DNA from: Serratia rubidaea
Lineage (GTDB): Bacteria > Pseudomonadota > Gammaproteobacteria > Enterobacterales > Enterobacteriaceae
Direction: 5' to 3'
Assembly (NCBI GenBank): GCA_901472405.1
Contig: LR590463.1
Location: 3,410,001 to 3,474,000, forward strand
Length of the DNA stretch: 64,000 nt
Of this stretch, positions 1 through 9,699 are shown piece by piece. A program made the translations under genes and the position numbers. The notes below the pieces were generated by a model. It had not been told where the DNA came from. It was given only the letters and a program-made list of their open reading frames with translations, and did not search any database. Position 1 is the stretch's first letter, and the number at the start of each line of letters is the position of its first letter.

Positions 1-277
1 TCTGCAGCTCCGCCTGCGGAAAATAGCCTTTCAGCGCCAGCGTGCTGTACAGCGCCGGGCCGGCATGCCCCTTCGACAGCACAAAATTGTCGCGCTGCGG
101 CCAGTCCGGATCGCCGGGATCGATGCGCATCACCTCGCCGTACAGCACCGCCAGCGTCTCCACCACCGACATGCAGCCGCCATAGTGGCCAAAACCCAGC
201 GCGGTCAGCGCCTTCAGCGTCTCCAGACGGATCGCCTGCGCCAGCTGGCGCAACTCCCTGATATCTATTGTTGTCAT
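1..277 (-). CDS. Transketolase N-terminal subunit (split type), 3' end outside window
   Basis: The first 92 codons are present, from the ATG at 277 to the window edge. The protein starts MTTIDIRELRQLAQ and carries the early thiamine-diphosphate fold signatures of small split transketolases: GHYGGCMSVVETLAVLYG and FVLSKGHAGPALYS. Split transketolases of about 280 aa work with a separate C-terminal subunit, which should lie further left. The gene follows the PTS IIC gene by 13 bp and is probably the last-but-one gene of that operon. The pairing suggests that the imported sugar phosphate enters the pentose phosphate pathway. The substrate is not known from the sequence. Confidence 0.85.
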   Translation of the reverse strand, partial: MTTIDIRELRQLAQAIRLETLKALTALGFGHYGGCMSVVETLAVLYGEVMRIDPGDPDWPQRDNFVLSKGHAGPALYSTLALKGYFPQAELQ

Positions 278-290
278 TACACGGCCCTCA

Positions 291-1669
291 CTATTTTTTC
301 ACGCCGTCGCCGGATGGCGCGCCTTTGCGTTTCCCCAGCAGGTTGTGCGCCACCAGCAGTGCAAAAATCACCACCACCGCCACCATGATCGCTTCCTTAT
401 TCATAAAGCGCGCCATATTGCCCAACACGATGCCCAGCACGCCAAAGTCGGCGTCGGAGAAAGTGGTATTGGCAAAGCCCAACGCGCCGAGCACCGGCAG
501 CAGCAGCATCGGCAGGAAGGTAATCAGCACGCCGTTGGCGAACGCCCCCAGCATCGCGCCGCGGCGGCCGCCGGTCGCGTTGCCGAAAACGCCGGCCGTC
601 GCACCGGTGAAGAAGTGAGGCACCACGCCCGGCAGGATCAGCACCAATTTGAGCTGCCCCAGCAGGAACAGCCCCACCAGCCCGCCCAGGAAGCTGAACA
701 GAAAGCCGATCAGCACCGCGTTAGGCGCGTAGGGATACACCACCGGACAGTCCAGCGCCGGACGCGCATTCGGCACCAGCTTTTCGGAAAAGCCGGTAAA
801 CGCCGGCACGATTTCCGCCAGAATCAGGCGCACGCCCTGCAGGATGATAAACACCCCGGCGGCGAAGGTGATGGCCTGAATAATCGAGTACACCAGGTAG
901 TTCTGCCCGCCGCTCAGCGCGCTCTCCACGTAGGCCTGCCCGGCGCTGATCGCCATAATCAGGTAGATGACGATCATGGTCAGCGAGATGGAGATCGAGC
1001 TGTCGCGCAGGAAGCTGAGATTCTTCGGCAGGTTCATCTCTTCGGTGGAGCGCGAGTTTTTACCGACGCGGCCGCCAATCCAGCCGGACAGCACGTAGCC
1101 CAGGGTGCCGAAGTGACCGAAGGCGATATCGTCATTGCCGGTAATCCGCCGCATATAGCGTTGGGCAATGGCGGGGAAGAATGCCATCACCAACCCCAGC
1201 GTCAGCGCGCCGGTAAACACCAACGGGATCCCTCAAAACCGGCGACCGACAGGATGATGCCGATCATGCAGGCCATATAGAAGGTGTGATGACCGGTAAG
1301 AAAAATGTATTTCAGCCGGGTAAAACGGGCGACGATAATATTCGCCACCATGCCGAACGCCATGATCAGCGCGGTGGAGGCGCCGTATTTTTCCAGCGCG
1401 ATGGACACGATCGCTTCGTTATTCGGAATGATGCCCTGAATATTAAAGGCGTGTTCAAACATCCCCCCGAGCGGATTTAATGAACTGACCAGGACGGTCG
1501 CACCGCCGCCCAGCACAATAAAACCGAGAATGGTTTTTACCGTACCTTTCACCACGTCGGAAAACGATTTTTTCTGCGCCAATAAACCAATCAGCGCAAT
1601 AACCCCCACCAGCACCGCGGGGACTTTTAATATATCAACCACAAATCTGAGCGTTTCCTGGATAAACAT
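291..1669 (-). CDS. PTS ascorbate-type transporter subunit IIC (UlaA/SgaT family), frameshifted
   Basis: Inner-membrane sugar-translocating subunit of the UlaA family, about 459 aa, with many hydrophobic segments. The start is the ATG at 1669 (MFIQETLRFVVDI) behind GAGG five bases upstream. The frame breaks near 1227-1229: VAGFEG continues as SRW instead of IPLVFTGALTLG, because a GGG run reads GG. Restoring one G rejoins the two halves, so I read one gene with a one-base deletion. It sits between the IIB gene and the transketolase gene. The family includes ascorbate and other pentose-like carriers; the true substrate cannot be told from sequence. Confidence 0.85.
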
Positions 1670-1692
1670 ATCCACCTCGCCAATTGCGTTGC

Positions 1693-1974
1693 TTAGATAA
1701 TGGAGTGCGCAATAAAGTAATCACGCAGTTTGTTTTCCAGCTCGTTAATATCAATGATATTGCTGATCACCACCAGCTGGTCTGCCGGTACGCTGGCGCT
1801 GTCGGCGATGTCTTTCGCCATCACAAAAATATCGGCGGCGCCCGGCGTGGCGGAGGAAAGATCCGAGTGCTCCACCTCCGCCTCAACGGCCATTTTCTTC
1901 AGTACCTTTTTAATATTCATTTCCACCATAAAACTGCTGCCGAGGCCGGAGCCGCAAATTGCCATAATCTTCAT
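1693..1974 (-). CDS. PTS ascorbate-type subunit IIB
   Basis: Cytoplasmic phosphotransfer subunit of about 93 aa. It starts MKIMAICGSGLGSSF; Cys in ICGSGLGSS is the expected phosphorylated residue of UlaB/SgaB-type IIB proteins, which take phosphate from IIA and pass it to the sugar on IIC. The ATG at 1974 lies 7 bases after AGG, a better start than the GTG nine bases upstream. It is 23 bp before the IIC start and 112 bp after the end of IIA. Confidence 0.88.
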   Translation of the reverse strand: MKIMAICGSGLGSSFMVEMNIKKVLKKMAVEAEVEHSDLSSATPGAADIFVMAKDIADSASVPADQLVVISNIIDINELENKLRDYFIAHSII

Positions 1975-2086
1975 TATTTTCACCTGTCAGATTTTATGCG
2001 TAGGGTAAGGCCGCAGGGTTTATTCTGCGCTAGTTACTATTAAGAATATAAATAAAAGATTGAATTAATAGCGGTCGATAATATCC

Positions 2087-2509
2087 TCAAATCTGTTGAA
2101 CGCTGTCGGCGTTGAATAACGCATTCATCGCCTGCTCATCGGCAAATAATTCCGCCAGCTGGGCAATCAGCTCAATATGGCTTTCGCCGTCCGGCGCTGA
2201 CAGCATCACCACCACCCGCACCGGGTCGTTGTCCTGTGAATGAAAACGCACGCCCTGGTGCAGCTTCAGCAGCGACAGTCCAAGCGCCCTGGCCCCCTCT
2301 TCCGGCCGCGCATGCGGCATAGCGATGCCGGGCGCCAGCACAAAATAGGGTCCCAGCGCCTGATACTGCCGGAAAATCGCCGTCAGGTAGTCGGTGCTGA
2401 TCGCCCCGCTCTGCAGCAGGGGCTGCGCGCTCAGCGTCACCGCCTGCTGCCAGTCATCCGCCCGCTCGCACACTTGAATATGGTCTGCCTTCAGCCACTG
2501 TTTCAGCAC
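2087..2509 (-). CDS. PTS ascorbate-type subunit IIA (mannitol/fructose-like fold)
   Basis: Cytoplasmic IIA subunit, 140 aa. The active-site segment LAPGIAMPHARPEEG contains the histidine that accepts phosphate from HPr. The start is a GTG at 2509 behind AGGAGG, four bases upstream. It is the first gene of the operon IIA-IIB-IIC-transketolase and faces the LacI-type regulator. Two operator-like palindromes and a CRP-like site lie just upstream, which fits catabolite-repressed, inducer-controlled expression. Confidence 0.88.
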   Translation of the reverse strand: MLKQWLKADHIQVCERADDWQQAVTLSAQPLLQSGAISTDYLTAIFRQYQALGPYFVLAPGIAMPHARPEEGARALGLSLLKLHQGVRFHSQDNDPVRVVVMLSAPDGESHIELIAQLAELFADEQAMNALFNADSVQQI

Positions 2510-2602
2510 GTTGCCTCCTTCCGCCCGTTGGTCCCGCGCGTCGCCATCGACGCCGCCGGCCCGGGCAACGAAGAAACTTTAATCAACGTTTTAGCGCCTC
2601 AC

Positions 2603-2618
2603 CGTGATAAAGATCTCA
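2603..2618. promoter_or_regulatory. CRP-like binding site
   Basis: CGTGATAAAGATCTCA matches the CRP consensus TGTGA-N6-TCACA at 8 of 10 positions. It lies about 95 bp upstream of the IIA start and next to the operators, as expected for a sugar PTS operon. Inferred from consensus only. Confidence 0.45.
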
Positions 2619-2668
2619 AAGATAGCGCTACCAAAACGTTATCCGCCGGTTCTGTGATAGCGCTATCA
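2619..2668. promoter_or_regulatory. Paired LacI-family operators
   Basis: TGATAGCGCTATCA at 2655-2668 is a perfect 14-bp palindrome. AAGATAGCGCTACC at 2619-2632 is a near copy. The centres are about 35 bp apart. A central CG and inverted half-sites are typical of LacI/GalR operators, and the adjacent divergent gene encodes such a regulator, so I infer that it binds here. Confidence 0.6.
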
Positions 2669-2852
2669 AAAAAATGATGCGCCGGCGTCGTTGTCGCACA
2701 GTTTTTTATCGCTGGTGAGAGGAACGCGTTAAAATGGATCCCATAGCGGGATAGTAAGGGTTAATGACAGCGCTGCTTACAGCCACATTCACTTGGAGCC
2801 TATCCCATCAGGCTCTTATGCGCATGACGCGCATTTTTCGTCAGGATTACGC

Positions 2853-3872
2853 ATGTCGATCGGGAAGAAACGCCGCAGTACCGGCAGGGTTACGCTGGCC
2901 GAGGTCGCCCAGCTGGCAGGCGTCGGCACCATGACGGTGTCGCGCGCGTTACGCACGCCGGAACAGGTGTCGGACAAACTGAGAGAGAAAATTGAGGCGG
3001 CGGTCAATGAGCTTGGCTACCTGCCCAACCTGGCCGCCAGTTCGCTGGCTTCAGCGTCGTCTTATACCATCGCCATGGTGGTGCCGAGCTTTTCGGAGTC
3101 CGGCTGCGCCGAGATGTTCGCCGGCCTGCAGCAGGTGCTGCAGCCGGCCGGCTATCAAATCATGCTGGCGGAATCCCAGCACTATCCGGAGCGTGAAGAG
3201 AAACTGCTGACCACCCTGCTGTCCTACAATCTGGCGGCGGCGGTGCTGCTCAGCGTCGAACACTCGCCGACCACCCGCCAGGCGCTGCAGGCGGCCAATA
3301 TTCCGGTGGTGGAGATCGGCGCCCTGCGCGATGACCCGATCGATATCACCATCGGCATCGATTATGTCGCCGCCATGTACCAGCTGACCCACACGCTAAT
3401 CGCCGGCGGCTATCAGAATATCGGCCTGCTGTGCGCCAACCAGGAGCAGTGGATTTTCCGCCAGCACCTGCAGGGCTGGCACCAGGCGCTGCTGCGCAGC
3501 CATATGTCGCCGCACCGGGTGATCAACGCCGCGCAGCCCGCCAGCTTCGCCACCGGCGCCCAGCAGCTGCCGGAATTTTTGCTGGCCTGGCCGGAGCTGG
3601 ACGCGCTGGTATGCGCCTCGGACGAGCTGGCCTGCGGCGCGCTGTACGAGTGTCAGCGCCGCCACGTAAAAGTGCCGGAACAGCTGGCGGTGGTCGGCTT
3701 CGGCAACAGCGAAGTCAGCCGGGTCTGCCAGCCGCCGTTAACCACCATGACGGTGCCGCACCGGGAGATCGGCATTCAGGCCGGTCAGGCGCTGCTGGCG
3801 CGGCTGGACGGCCGGGAGTGGTGCGCTGCAGGCTCGCTGCCCTCGACGCTGTGCCGCCGCGACAGCTGCTGA
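2853..3872 (+). CDS. LacI/GalR-family transcriptional regulator
   Basis: DNA-binding repressor of about 339 aa. The N-terminal helix-turn-helix reads VTLAEVAQLAGVGTMTVSRAL, followed by a hinge (NLAASSLAS) and a periplasmic-binding-protein-like sensor domain. The start is the ATG at 2853 after TCAGGA six bases upstream; a longer frame from 2793 adds a segment with no homology to the family. It is divergent from the PTS/transketolase operon and most likely represses it. The sequence resembles the GntR/IdnR branch of the family. The inducer is unknown. Confidence 0.88.
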   Translation: MSIGKKRRSTGRVTLAEVAQLAGVGTMTVSRALRTPEQVSDKLREKIEAAVNELGYLPNLAASSLASASSYTIAMVVPSFSESGCAEMFAGLQQVLQPAGYQIMLAESQHYPEREEKLLTTLLSYNLAAAVLLSVEHSPTTRQALQAANIPVVEIGALRDDPIDITIGIDYVAAMYQLTHTLIAGGYQNIGLLCANQEQWIFRQHLQGWHQALLRSHMSPHRVINAAQPASFATGAQQLPEFLLAWPELDALVCASDELACGALYECQRRHVKVPEQLAVVGFGNSEVSRVCQPPLTTMTVPHREIGIQAGQALLARLDGREWCAAGSLPSTLCRRDSC

Positions 3873-3879
3873 AAACGAC

Positions 3880-3909
3880 AACGCCGGTCAGAAGACCGGC
3901 GTTATTTTT
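3880..3909. terminator. Intrinsic terminator between regulator and yfcD
   Basis: AACGCCGGTC, loop AGAA, GACCGGCGTT, then ATTTTT. It serves the regulator on the plus strand and lies at the end of the convergent yfcD. Confidence 0.8.
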
Positions 3910-3926
3910 ACTCGCACTCGCGGGAA

Positions 3927-4502
3927 TCAGGCGTTTTCCGCGCCGTCTTCCGGCTTGTCCGCCCGCGCCAGCGGCTTGCCGTAGTCCTGTTCGTTGTTGC
4001 GCGTCAGCCACAGCGACAGCGCCTTCAGCGAATCCGGCGTAAAGTCGTCGCAGCGCGCGGTGATCTCTTCCGGCGTCAGCCAGGTCACCTCGACCACTTC
4101 TTCTTCCTGCAGCGCAAACGGCCCGTGCGATACGCAGCTGAACAGCGCGCCCCAAACGCGGCACTGCTCCTCTTCAAAGTAGAACTGGCCGTGCTCGGCA
4201 AACGGCACGCCGGCAATCCCCAGCTCTTCTTCCGCTTCGCGGCGCGCAGAGTCCAGCACGTTCTCGCCGCTTTGCACCACGCCGCCGGCGGTCGCGTCCA
4301 GCCGACCCGGATAAATATCCTTGGTATCGGTACGACGCTGAACCAGTATTTTCCCCATCCCATCATGCACCACAATATAGGTCGCACGATGACGTAGCCG
4401 TTCCGCACGCATCTGTTGACGACTGGATTGAGCAATTACTTCATTTTGCTCGTTGACGATATCAACCCACTCGGTCGCTGCAGCCTGATCCTGTTCCGCC
4501 AT
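3927..4502 (-). CDS. yfcD: Nudix hydrolase YfcD
   Basis: 191-aa Nudix protein, close to E. coli YfcD (about 180 aa). The Nudix box runs from [10 protein letters not shown] to [10 protein letters not shown], with the metal-binding REXXEE core. N-terminal [13 protein letters not shown] and the segment [18 protein letters not shown] are typical of the IPP-isomerase-like branch. Members hydrolyse nucleoside-diphosphate-linked compounds; the substrate of YfcD is not established. It stands alone, convergent with the LacI regulator. Confidence 0.9.
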   Translation of the reverse strand: MAEQDQAAATEWVDIVNEQNEVIAQSSRQQMRAERLRHRATYIVVHDGMGKILVQRRTDTKDIYPGRLDATAGGVVQSGENVLDSARREAEEELGIAGVPFAEHGQFYFEEEQCRVWGALFSCVSHGPFALQEEEVVEVTWLTPEEITARCDDFTPDSLKALSLWLTRNNEQDYGKPLARADKPEDGAENA

Positions 4503-4590
4503 CCTATAAAACCTTCTATTTTGGCGCGAGGGTCATCGCGCGCTGGTTGATCAATTAGCTGTATTCAATGATTCTTATTGTGTGTATAAA

Positions 4591-5143
4591 TTAGTGCGTT
4601 AATGCCGCCTCTGCAACAACCTCGCCGCCGTGCAGCGTGACCACGCGCAAAGTCTGCGCCTCCAGCATGCCGTAGCTGGCCGGAAAGCCTCCCTTGGGCA
4701 GACTGACCGACCCCGGATTAAAGCAGTAAATCTCCCCGCAGCGCTGCGCCTGCGGCAGGTGCGTATGGCCATAGGCCAGAACATCCCGGCCGATAACGGC
4801 GGCAGTGCGGAGGGGATGATAAAGGTGACCGTGGGTTAAAAACAATCGTCTTTTTTGCCACAGCACCTGTTGCCAGGGCGCGTCCATCGGGAAGGACAGC
4901 AGCATCTGATCGACTTCGCTGTCGCAATTTCCCCGAACGGCGATGATCTTGTGCGCATAGCGATTCAATTGTTCGGCAACCTGCGCCGGCTGATAACCGT
5001 CCGGCAGCGCGTTGCGCGGGCCGTGATTCAGTAAATCGCCCAGCAGGATCAGCCAGTCGGCGCCGTTTTGTGCAAACAGCTCCAGCACCCGGGGTGGTCG
5101 CCGGCAGCGAGCCGTGCAGGTCTGAGGCAAACATCAGCTTCAT
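4591..5143 (-). CDS. yfcE: Phosphodiesterase YfcE, frameshifted near the N-terminus
   Basis: Metallophosphoesterase of about 183 aa. Metal motifs are visible in order: SDLHGS, GDLLNHGP, VRGNCDSEVDQ, THGHLY and YGHTHLPQ. The family hydrolyses phosphodiesters with Mn2+. The start ATG at 5143 follows AGGAG. After MKLMFASDLHGSLPAT the frame slips at 5088-5091, where a CCCC run seems to hold one C too many; removing it restores ATTRVLELFAQNG, as in E. coli. I treat the break as a sequence error. Confidence 0.88.
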
Positions 5144-5407
5144 ACCCTTTCTCCTCTTCGCGAAACAGGCGCTATTTTAGCGTAGAACAGGCGGCTAAAA
5201 AAACACGCGCCGCCGGCGACGGCCAATTTCCGAAAAATGGCGGCGATGGTCTAAGCTGGAGTGCGGGCCGTCTGCGTTCGACGCTGACGCAGCGCCGGGT
5301 TTAATGGACAAACCGGCGCAACAGTATAAGAATGATCTCATGGCTCACATGCTGCCGACTGGTTCATGCTTCATCTTATCATGATGTTTTACAAGGAGTA
5401 TTAGAGT

Positions 5408-6038
5408 ATGATTGACCTGTATTACGCCCCTACTCCCAACGGTCACAAGATCACGCTGTTTCTGGAAGAGGTGGGGCTGCCTTACCGCCTGCATTCGGTC
5501 AATATCAGCGCCGGCGAACAGTTCAAACCCGACTTTCTGGCGATTTCTCCGAACAATAAAATTCCCGCCATTGTCGATCAGCAGCCGGTAGACGGCGGCG
5601 AGCCGATTGCCCTGTTCGAGTCCGGCGAAATCCTGCTGTACCTGGCGGAAAAAACCGGCAAACTGTTGAGCAAAGGCCTGCGCGAACGCGCCGCCACCCT
5701 GCAGTGGCTGTTCTGGCAGGTCGCCGGTTTCGGGCCGATGCTCGGCCAGAACCATCACTTCAACCACTACGCGCCGCAGCCGGTGCCTTACGCCATCGAA
5801 CGCTACCACTTGGAAACCAAACGCCTGTACGGCGTGCTGGAAGCCGAACTGCAAAAACATCCGTATCTTGGCGGCGACAACTACAGCATCGCCGATATCG
5901 CCACCTACCCGTGGGTCGTCTTCTCATCCGCGCCAGCGTATCGACCTGGCCGACTTCCCGGCGGTGCGCAACTGGTTCGAACGCATCAGCAACCGTCCGG
6001 CCACCGAACGCGCCTACAAGCTGGCCGAACCGGCCTAA
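5408..6038 (+). CDS. yfcG: GSH-dependent disulfide-bond oxidoreductase YfcG, frameshifted
   Basis: GST-fold protein of the Nu class, about 209 aa. The thioredoxin-like N-terminal domain starts MIDLYYAPTPNGHKITLFLE; the glutathione site includes NNKIPAI and FESGEILLYLAEK. E. coli YfcG reduces disulfides with glutathione rather than conjugating it. The frame breaks at about 5915-5930 (one base extra) and resumes as RQRIDLADFPAVRNWFERI, ending EPA and TAA at 6038. The start is supported by AGGAGT upstream. Confidence 0.88.
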
Positions 6039-6046
6039 CCGCCCTG

Positions 6047-6067
6047 TGCCGGCCGCCGCGGCCGGCA
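6047..6067 (+). terminator. GC-rich hairpin after yfcG
   Basis: TGCCGGCCG, loop CCG, CGGCCGGCA forms a perfect 9-bp stem, followed by GAGTTT. The T tract is weak, so termination may be partial or factor-assisted. Confidence 0.45.
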
Positions 6068-6149
6068 GAGTTTCCCCCCTCGGCGTTATCATTTCCCTAC
6101 TTTCCGTGTATTCTGGGCGCAAACAATCAGATTACATGGAGAACTGCTG

Positions 6150-6525
6150 ATGTCATTTAGCCAACCCGACGCCGTCATCCGCATAAAAAACCTGCGGTTG
6201 CGTACTTTCATCGGGGATCAAGGAAGAAGAGATCAATAACCGGCAGGACGTGCTGATCAATGTCGCCATCCACTACCCGGCCGACCAGGCGCGCAACAGT
6301 GAAGACATCGCCGACGCGCTCAACTACCGCACCATCACCAAAGCCATCATCCGCCACGTCGAGGATAACCGCTTCGCGCTGCTGGAAAAATTAACCCAGG
6401 ATGTGCTCGATATCGTGAAACAGCACCCGTGGGTGACCTATGCTGAAGTAGAGATCGATAAACTACTGGCCCTGCGCTACGCCGATTCGGTGTCAATGAC
6501 CATGAGCTATCGCCGCGAAGGCTAA
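6150..6525 (+). CDS. folX: Dihydroneopterin triphosphate 2'-epimerase FolX, frameshifted
   Basis: Pterin epimerase related to FolB, 124 aa once repaired. It starts [27 protein letters not shown] run at 6213-6216 puts the next codons out of frame and gives a TAA; with one G removed the protein reads [20 protein letters not shown], matching E. coli FolX. The rest is intact ([32 protein letters not shown]). It converts dihydroneopterin triphosphate to its monapterin form. It is followed by yfcH 30 bp later, as in E. coli. Confidence 0.88.
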
Positions 6526-6555
6526 AGGCGCCAGGCAAGGGGGGGAATATCCGCC

Positions 6556-7462
6556 ATGCATATCCTGATTACCGGTGCGACCGGGCTTATCGGCCGCCGT
6601 CTCACGCAGCGGCTGCTGGCGCTTTCCCATACGGTAACCGTGCTGACCCGCAACGTGGCGCATGCGCGCACGCTGTTTGGCGAGCGCGTCAGCTACTGGT
6701 TCCTCACTGCAGGACCGCCCCTCCCTCGACGGCATTGACGCGGTCATCAACCTGGCCGGCGAACCGATCGCCGATAAACGCTGGAGCAAAGCGCAGAAGG
6801 CGCGCCTGTGCCACAGCCGCTGGGATCTGACCGAACGGCTGGCGGCGCTGATCCACGTCAGCGAACGGCCGCCGGCGGTGCTGATTTCCGGCTCCGCGGT
6901 CGGTTACTACGGCGATCAGGATCAGGCGGTGGTGACCGAAGAGGAAGCGCCGCACGACGAATTTACCCACCAACTCTGTCAGCGCTGGGAAGCGCTGGCG
7001 CTGCGGGCGCAAAGCAACGGCACGCGGGTGTGCCTGCTGCGCACCGGCGTGGTGCTGGCCCCGCACGGCGGCGCGCTGGCGAAGATGCTGCCGCCTTTTC
7101 GCCTCGGGCTGGGCGGCCCGATCGGCAGCGGCCGGCAGTATCTGCCGTGGATCCATCTGGACGACATGGTCAGCGGCATTCTGTTTCTGCTGGACACCCC
7201 CACCCTGAGCGGCCCGTTCAATATGGTCGCCCCCTACCCGGCGCATAATGAGCAGTTCGCCGCCCTGCTGGCGAAAACCCTGGGGCGTCCGGCCTGGCTG
7301 CGTATGCCGGCCTGGGCGATCCGGCTGCTGATGGGGGAAGCGGCGGTGCTGGTGCTCGGCGGCCAGCACGCGGTGCCCAAACGGCTGGAAGAGGCGGGCT
7401 TCCGCTTCCGCTATGTGGATTTGGAGCAGGCGCTGGCGTCGGTGATTCACCCGCCGGCCTAG
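6556..7462 (+). CDS. yfcH: TIGR01777-family NAD(P)-binding epimerase YfcH, frameshifted
   Basis: SDR-type nucleotide-sugar epimerase-like protein, about 301 aa. The Rossmann motif is at the start, [12 protein letters not shown]; later motifs are [26 protein letters not shown] and [12 protein letters not shown], all typical of the family. The frame slips at 6698-6703 (one T too many): VSYW should continue [13 protein letters not shown]. The function in the cell is not established. It is cotranscribed with folX by position. Confidence 0.88.
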
Positions 7463-7472
7463 CGCCGCAGGA

Positions 7473-8245
7473 TTACTTCAGCGCCCCCGATAAAAACTGC
7501 CGCAGACGCGGGCTTTGCGGATTATCGAACAGCTGCGCCGGCGGCCCCTGTTCTTCAATCAGCCCCTGATGCAGGAAAATCACCTGATTGGAAACGTGGC
7601 GGGCAAACTCCATTTCGTGCGTCACCACCACCATGGTTTTTCCCTCTTCCGCCAGCTGCTGCATAATGCGCAGCACTTCCCCCACCAGCTCCGGATCCAG
7701 CGCCGAGGTCGGTTCGTCAAACAGCAGCACTTCCGGCTCCATCGCCAGCGCGCGGGCGATGGAAACGCGCTGTTGCTGGCCGCCGGACAGGTGCGCCGGA
7801 TATTTGGCGCGCGCCCGCTGGTCGATGCCGACCTTGTCCAGATAGCGCTCCGCGCGCTGCCGGGCCTCCTGTTTGCCCAGCCCCAGCACCTGCACCGGCG
7901 CCTCCATCACGTTTTCCAGCACCGTCATATGGCTCCACAGGTTAAAGTGCTGGAACACCATCGTCAGCCGGGTGCGCAGCAGCTGCAGCTGTTTTTTATC
8001 CGCCACCTGCAGCTGGCGGCTTTATCGCGCACCATGCGGATATCTTCATTATTCAGACTGATGCTGCCGGCGCAGGGCTGTTCCAGAAAGTTGATGCAGC
8101 GCAGAAAGGTGCTCTTGCCGGAGCCGGAAGAGCCGATAATGCTGATCACATCGCCGGCGTTGGCCGCCAGCGAGACGCCCTTCAGCACCTCATGGTCGCC
8201 ATAGCGTTTGTGCAGGTCGCTGACGGCTAATTTAATCTCAGACAT
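7473..8245 (-). CDS. hisP: Histidine transport ATP-binding protein HisP, frameshifted
   Basis: ABC ATPase of the histidine/lysine-arginine-ornithine importer, about 257 aa. Walker A is GSSGSGKST, the signature LSGGQQQR, Walker B VLLFDEPTSALDP, and the switch histidine lies in VVTHEM. The ATG at 8245 begins MSEIKLAVSDLHKRYG. A missing base at about 8015-8020 separates IRMVRDKA from QLQVADKKQLQLLRTRLTMVFQ. With HisQ and HisM it drives uptake of amino acids delivered by HisJ. It ends the hisJQMP operon. Confidence 0.92.
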
Positions 8246-8262
8246 GATGTTATTTCCGTCCT

Positions 8263-8971
8263 TTATCGATGAGTCACGTGCGCCATCCAGCGTTTTTTCC
8301 GCCTTGCGGAACAGGCTGATCAACGTGTAGGAAATCGCCAGATACAGCACCGCGGCGATGCCGAACGCGTAAAACGGCTGATAGGTCGCCGCGTTGATAT
8401 CGCGCGCCACTTTCAGCAGGTCCGGCACGGTGGCGGTAAACGCCAGCGCGGTGGAGTGCAGCATCAGAATCACTTCATTGCTGTAGGCCGGCAGCGCGGT
8501 GCGCAGCGCCGAAGGCAGAATAATGCAGCGATACAGTTTGAAACGTGAAAAACCGTAGGCGTTGGCGGCTTCAATTTCCCCGTGCGGCACCGCGCGGATC
8601 GCGCCGGCGAAAATTTCAGTGGTGTAGGCGCAGGTATTGAGCGTCAGCGCCAGAATGGTGCAGTTCAGCCCGCTGCGGAAAAACGCATTGAGCAGCTCGC
8701 TGCCGCGCACCACCTCCAGGCTGTACATGCCGGAGTAAAACACCAGCAGCTGCACATACAGCGGCGTACCGCGGAACACGTAGGTGTACAGCCACACCGG
8801 GAAGCTCAGCCAGCGCCGGGAAGAGACGCGCGCCACCGCCATCGGCAGCGACAGCAGCCCGCCCATCACCACCGAACTTATCAGCAGCCACAGCGTCACC
8901 GCCACGCCGGTAAAGCGGTAGCCGTCGCTCCACAGCAGCGACTGCCAGTACTGTTGCAGGATCTCCATCAT
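8263..8971 (-). CDS. hisM: Histidine transport permease HisM, frameshifted at its C-terminus
   Basis: Inner-membrane permease with five or so transmembrane helices and the EAA loop (GEIEAANAYGFSRFKLYRCIILPSA in part). The start ATG at 8971 overlaps the hisQ stop (ATGA). An A run at 8293-8298 has one base too many; removing it gives AEKRWMAHVTHR and a TAA at 8263-8265, like the E. coli C-terminus. As printed, the frame instead runs on into HisP, producing a false HisM-HisP fusion. Confidence 0.92.
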
Positions 8972-9654
8972 AGCTCGGCCCTCTTGACGCCCAGGGAATA
9001 ACGCCGCTCAAGCCACAGCAGGACGCCGTTGGAGAGGGTGGTAAACAGCAGATACACCGCGCCGGCCACCAGCGCGTAAAAGAAGGGTTGATAGGTGCCC
9101 TTGCCCGCCAGCTGGGTGGCCTTCACCACGTCATTCAGACCGAGGATCGACACCAGCGCCGTCGCCTTCAGCACCACCTGCCAGTTATTGCCGATGCCCG
9201 GCAGCGCAAAACGCATCATCGCCGGGAACAGAATGCGGCGGAAGGTCTGTCCGCCGCTGAAGCCAAAGGCGGTCGCCGCCTCAATCTGTCCGCGCGGCAC
9301 CGCCAGATAGGCGCCGCGGAAGGTTTCGGTAAAATAGGCGCCGTAAATAAAGCCCAGCGTAATAATGCCCGCCGTCAGCGGATCGATATCGATCTGCGCC
9401 AGCCCCAGCGTCTCGGTCAGGCTGTTTAACGCGATCTGCAGGCCGTAGAAGATCAGCAGCATCAGCACCAGATCGGGCACGCCGCGGATCAGCGTGGTAT
9501 ACGCGCCGAACAGCGAGGCCAGCAGGCGGTTGTTGGAGAGTTTGCCGCCGGCGCCGATCAGGCCGATCGCCACCGCCAGCAGCACGGAACTGAGCGCCAG
9601 CTCCAGCGTCACCAGCGCGCCCTCAAATATCAGTTGAGAATAACCTTGCAGCAT
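8968..9654 (-). CDS. hisQ: Histidine transport permease HisQ
   Basis: Second membrane subunit of the importer, 228 aa, intact. It starts MLQGYSQLIFEGALVTLELA, in line with E. coli HisQ, and holds the EAA-type loop GQIEAATAFGFSGGQTFRRI. An ATG nine bases upstream (9663) is also possible, but AGG is better spaced for 9654. HisQ and HisM form the heterodimeric channel, and the gene overlaps hisM by four bases. Confidence 0.92.
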   Translation of the reverse strand: MLQGYSQLIFEGALVTLELALSSVLLAVAIGLIGAGGKLSNNRLLASLFGAYTTLIRGVPDLVLMLLIFYGLQIALNSLTETLGLAQIDIDPLTAGIITLGFIYGAYFTETFRGAYLAVPRGQIEAATAFGFSGGQTFRRILFPAMMRFALPGIGNNWQVVLKATALVSILGLNDVVKATQLAGKGTYQPFFYALVAGAVYLLFTTLSNGVLLWLERRYSLGVKRAEL

Positions 9655-9699
9655 GTACTTCATCCTGTCGTCAGTAGGCGTAAGCAATCCCCGCCGGGC

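Larger units (their letters stand above)
2510..2852. other. Divergent control region between PTS operon and LacI regulator
   Basis: This 343-bp gap carries a CRP-like site (2603-2618) and two AGCGCT-centred operators (2619-2632 and 2655-2668), 35 bp centre to centre. The rest, up to the regulator's ribosome binding site at about 2841-2846, shows no gene. Confidence 0.6.

Noticed and set aside
7964-8971. A natural HisM-HisP fusion protein.
   Set aside because: Depends on one extra A in a run of six and ends in a truncated ATPase; repair gives two standard genes.
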